Shown piece by piece: positions 61,465 to 64,000 of a DNA stretch of 64,000 bases. Every line of letters starts with the position of its first letter. The first letter of the stretch is position 1. The DNA is taken from positions 1 to 64,000 of the forward strand of contig JAICYD010000016.1 in assembly GCA_025934375.1 (NCBI GenBank), given 5' to 3'. A program made the position numbers and the translations under genes. Source of the stretch: Streptosporangiaceae bacterium. GTDB taxonomy: Bacteria > Actinomycetota > Actinomycetes > Streptosporangiales > Streptosporangiaceae. Under the pieces are notes generated by a model that did no database searches, was not told where the DNA came from, and saw nothing but the letters and a program-made list of their open reading frames with translations.

Positions 61465-62574
61465 CTACCTGTCCTCTCCGTGCAGCGCGCCCTCGATGCC
61501 GTCCCGGTGGCCAGGCTCCAAGACGACGGCTTCCAGGCCGGCTCGCGGGCTCGGGGGCGCCCAGGGGGGACCGGCGCGGGCGTCATCCGCTGGCCGGATC
61601 TCATCTCGCCACTGCGGGAACCGGTGACAGGCGACCTCGCCCTGGCCCTGCGCCGCCCGCCGCGCTGGGCGTTCGGTCCAGCACCGGCTGATCGCGAACG
61701 GGCACCGCGGCGCGTAATTGCACTGCTCGCCGCCAGCCTGGTGCCGCGCCGGCTCCCGGGGCGGGGGCGCCGCCGTGGTCGCGTGCCGCTGCCGCTGGGA
61801 GCGCGGGTCGGGGCTCGGCGAGGCCTGGTGCAGCATGTGAGTGTAGGGATGGGCGGACTGACCGGATACCTGGCCAGCCGGGCCGGTCTCCATGACCCGC
61901 CCGGCGTACATGACCACGACGCGGTCGCAGAGATAGCGGACGACCTCTAGGTCATGGGAGATGAACAGGTAGCTCAGCCCGGCGTTGGCCTGCAGCTCCC
62001 GCAGGAGATTGAGGACCTGCGCCTGGGCGGAAAGGTCAAGGGCACTGAGGGGCTCGTCGAGAATCACCAGCCGGGGTGACAGCATCAGTGCCCTGGCGAT
62101 GGCGACCCGCTGCCGCTGGCCGCCCGACAGCTCCCTGGGATAACGCTCAGCCGTCTCGTCGGGGAGTTGCACTCGCTCCAGCATCTCGCGCACCCGTGTC
62201 CGCGCCAGGCGGGCGTCCCTCTCACCGTAGGCACGGAGGGGCTCGGCGAGCGTGCGGCCGATCGTCCGGGAAGGGTTGAGGCTGCTGTAAGGATCCTGGA
62301 AGACGAGCTGGGCCTGCCGGTAAAGACGGCGCCGCCCGGCGAAGTCCAGGCTGGTGACGTCCTGCCCGTCAAAGAGCACCTCACCGGATCGGATGGCGGT
62401 CAGCCCGAGAATGGCACGGGTGACGGTGGTCTTGCCCGACCCGGATTCGCCGACCACCCCGACGGCCTCGCCGGGCGACACGTCCAGGCTCACGTCGTCG
62501 ACGGCGAGGCTGACGGTCCGCCGGCGGCGGTATTCCACCGACAGTCCCCGGATCTCCAGCAGGGGTGATGTCAT
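61465..62574 (-). CDS. Oligopeptide-type ABC transporter ATPase (DppF/OppF-like)
   Basis: A 369-residue ATPase: Walker A GVVGESGSGKTTVTRAILGL, QLVFQDPYSSLNPSRTIG, signature YPRELSGGQRQRVAIARAL, Walker B LVILDEPLSALDLSAQ, and the C-terminal CNYAPRCPFAISRCW cysteine motif that binds a cluster or zinc in this family. It overlaps the upstream gene as ATGA. The C-terminus extends further than most, with a GC-rich low-complexity end. Partner of the permease-ATPase fusion that precedes it. Confidence 0.9.
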   Translation of the reverse strand: MTSPLLEIRGLSVEYRRRRTVSLAVDDVSLDVSPGEAVGVVGESGSGKTTVTRAILGLTAIRSGEVLFDGQDVTSLDFAGRRRLYRQAQLVFQDPYSSLNPSRTIGRTLAEPLRAYGERDARLARTRVREMLERVQLPDETAERYPRELSGGQRQRVAIARALMLSPRLVILDEPLSALDLSAQAQVLNLLRELQANAGLSYLFISHDLEVVRYLCDRVVVMYAGRVMETGPAGQVSGQSAHPYTHMLHQASPSPDPRSQRQRHATTAAPPPREPARHQAGGEQCNYAPRCPFAISRCWTERPARRAAQGQGEVACHRFPQWRDEIRPADDARAGPPWAPPSPRAGLEAVVLEPGHRDGIEGALHGEDR

Positions 62575-64000
62575 CGGGCGCTCACCTCATCGAGTACCAC
62601 CTGGTCGGTGTGCAGGCAGCGTGCCTGGCGACTGGCGCTGTGCTCCGTCAGGAGCACCGGCCCCGCCCGGCACGCGTCATCGGCGAACCCGCAACGCGGT
62701 GCGAAGCGGCATCCGCTCGGCCACGCGCCCGGCGGCACGACGCGGCCGGGCAGCGCGTTGATCGGCTGCCCCGGGTGCGCCAGCGAGGGATGGGACCGCA
62801 GCAGGCCCAGGGTGTAGGGATGCAACGGGCGGTCGAAGAGGTCCTGGGCGCCGCCGCGCTCAACAACCTGGCCGGCGTACATCACGATGGTCCGGTCGCA
62901 GATGTCGGCGACCACGCCCCAGTCGTGAGTGATCAGCAAGATGGCCATGCCGGTCTCGCGCTGGAGCCGGCGCAGCAGGGCCAGCATCTCGGCCTGCACG
63001 GTGACGTCGAGGGCGGTGGTGGGCTCATCGGCGATGAGCAGCTGCGGCCTGCCGGCGAGGGCCAGCGCGAGGGCAACCCGCTGCGCCATCCCGCCGGACA
63101 GCTCATGCGGGTAGGCGCGCGCGGCCCGCGTCGGATCCGGCAGTTCGACCTGGCGCAGCAGGTCCGCGGCGCGAGCCCGCGCCGCCGGGCGCGGCACCTG
63201 ATCGTGGCGGCGGATCACTTCGGCGAGCTGGCTGCCGACCGTGAAGGTCGGGTCCAGGCTGGACTGCGGCTCCTGGGAGACGTACGCGAGAGCAGATCCG
63301 CGCAGGTGGCCAAAGGCGCGGTCGGGCATCTGAAGCAGGTCGCGCCCAGCCCACTGAGCCTGCCCGCCAGCGACGGTGAGGCTTCCTGGCAGCAGGCGCA
63401 AGACGGCGAGGGCGCTGACGGTCTTGCCGCAGCCCGACTCGCCCACCAGGCCCACGGTTTCGCCGGGGAACACATCGAAGCTGACGGAGTCGACGACCAG
63501 CGCCTGCGCTGCCTGCTCTTGACGGGTCACCGACAGCCCGCGCACCGAAAGCAGCGCGGCGTCGGCAACCGGGGTCGCCTCCGGCCCGGATGCCGGGCTG
63601 CCCTGCCCGGCGGCGGTCCGCTGGAACGCCCGTCGCCTCACGGGTGGCGGGACGGTGTCCTCCATGGCGGCCGCGTCGCGCACCGCGTCCCCGAGGAGGC
63701 CGAAGGCCAAGATGGTGATGGCGATGAGCGCTCCGGACGGGAAAAGGAGCCATTCCTGCTGCTCGATGCGGGTTGATGCCTCGGCGACCATCCCGCCCCA
63801 CGTCGGCGTGTTCGCGTCGGCGGTCAGCCCCAGGTAGGCCAGGCCGGTCTCGAAGAGCAAGGCGTAGGCGGCGAAGATCGATCCCTGGACGATGACCGGC
63901 CCGGCGACCCGTGGCAGCACGTGGCCGCGGACAACGTGCAGCGGTGACAGCCCGGACAAGCGGCCCGCGGTGACGTAGGGCTCTTCGCGGACTTTCAGGG
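62571..64000 (-). CDS. ABC permease-ATPase fusion (DppC-DppD-like), runs off the right edge
   Basis: The frame is open to the window end, and its visible start [20 protein letters not shown] is the interior of a DppC-type permease (EAA loop), followed by [20 protein letters not shown] and two more helices. After a linker of about 50 residues (ending ATPVADAA) comes a complete ATPase: [73 protein letters not shown] and the C-terminal [17 protein letters not shown]. Such DppC-DppD fusions are known in actinobacteria. The upstream permease and binding-protein genes should lie beyond the window. Confidence 0.9.
   Translation of the reverse strand, partial: LKVREEPYVTAGRLSGLSPLHVVRGHVLPRVAGPVIVQGSIFAAYALLFETGLAYLGLTADANTPTWGGMVAEASTRIEQQEWLLFPSGALIAITILAFGLLGDAVRDAAAMEDTVPPPVRRRAFQRTAAGQGSPASGPEATPVADAALLSVRGLSVTRQEQAAQALVVDSVSFDVFPGETVGLVGESGCGKTVSALAVLRLLPGSLTVAGGQAQWAGRDLLQMPDRAFGHLRGSALAYVSQEPQSSLDPTFTVGSQLAEVIRRHDQVPRPAARARAADLLRQVELPDPTRAARAYPHELSGGMAQRVALALALAGRPQLLIADEPTTALDVTVQAEMLALLRRLQRETGMAILLITHDWGVVADICDRTIVMYAGQVVERGGAQDLFDRPLHPYTLGLLRSHPSLAHPGQPINALPGRVVPPGAWPSGCRFAPRCGFADDACRAGPVLLTEHSASRQARCLHTDQVVLDEVSAR

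Overview
The window is about 70% GC with dense, often overlapping genes (GTGA, ATGA and TAATG junctions) and frequent GTG or TTG starts. This is chromosomal DNA of a high-GC actinomycete. The actinobacterial content includes DUF397/DUF5753 and RsbW-like proteins, SigE- and SigJ-type sigma factors, F420-linked enzymes, a GH18 chitinase and a LigD-like repair protein. Genus cannot be fixed from sequence alone; a soil actinomycete of the Streptosporangiales type is a reasonable guess. No rRNA, tRNA, phage, insertion sequence or CRISPR array was seen.

The main theme is sterol/steroid catabolism, split over three places. (1) Positions 1-5384 look like the C/D-ring module: fadD3 (HIP-CoA ligase) runs divergently from fadE30 and ipdF over a TetR-type inverted repeat, and an enoyl-CoA hydratase, a truncated FadE31-like remnant and an acyl-CoA dehydrogenase follow fadD3. 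(2) Positions 33573-36079 hold the divergent pair fadA5/cyp125, with KstR-type boxes between them. (3) Positions 47480-58235 hold an Ltp3/Ltp4/OB-fold aldolase-thiolase set divergent from a FadD4-like ligase over two perfect KstR boxes, then echA19 divergent from fadD19-nitronate monooxygenase-LLM oxidoreductase over another box. The ltp3 homologue has an in-frame TAG.

Between these: a P450/ferredoxin pair (5.5-6.9 kb); a MoxR-VWA gene fusion; DUF899, a trehalose-synthase-type glycosyltransferase and DDAH (9-12 kb); recD2; a NarL-type two-component system with a frameshifted regulator, divergent from an ABC exporter with duplicated permeases (15.6-20.6 kb); two ECF sigma loci (20.7-23.6 kb); and a 1,472-residue CHAT protease/NB-ARC/TPR protein with a small membrane partner (23.9-28.7 kb), the best candidate for an unusual signalling or defence system. 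Positions 29-33 kb hold TspO, a sugar-kinase-like protein and a secreted chitinase.

From 36 to 44 kb two intergenic arrays of the same approximately 32-bp repeat, in opposite orientation, bracket a DUF3089 lipoprotein, a PhyH dioxygenase, a TetR/SDR pair, a GH13 enzyme and a LigD-type PE-Pol protein. Positions 44-47.5 kb hold a methyltransferase, an EEP hydrolase and a DUF397/DUF5753-remnant/ATPase locus. The right end (58.2-64 kb) is a LacI regulator next to an oligopeptide ABC transporter operon with a beta-lactamase-fold hydrolase and an HSL-type esterase; the last gene runs off the window.
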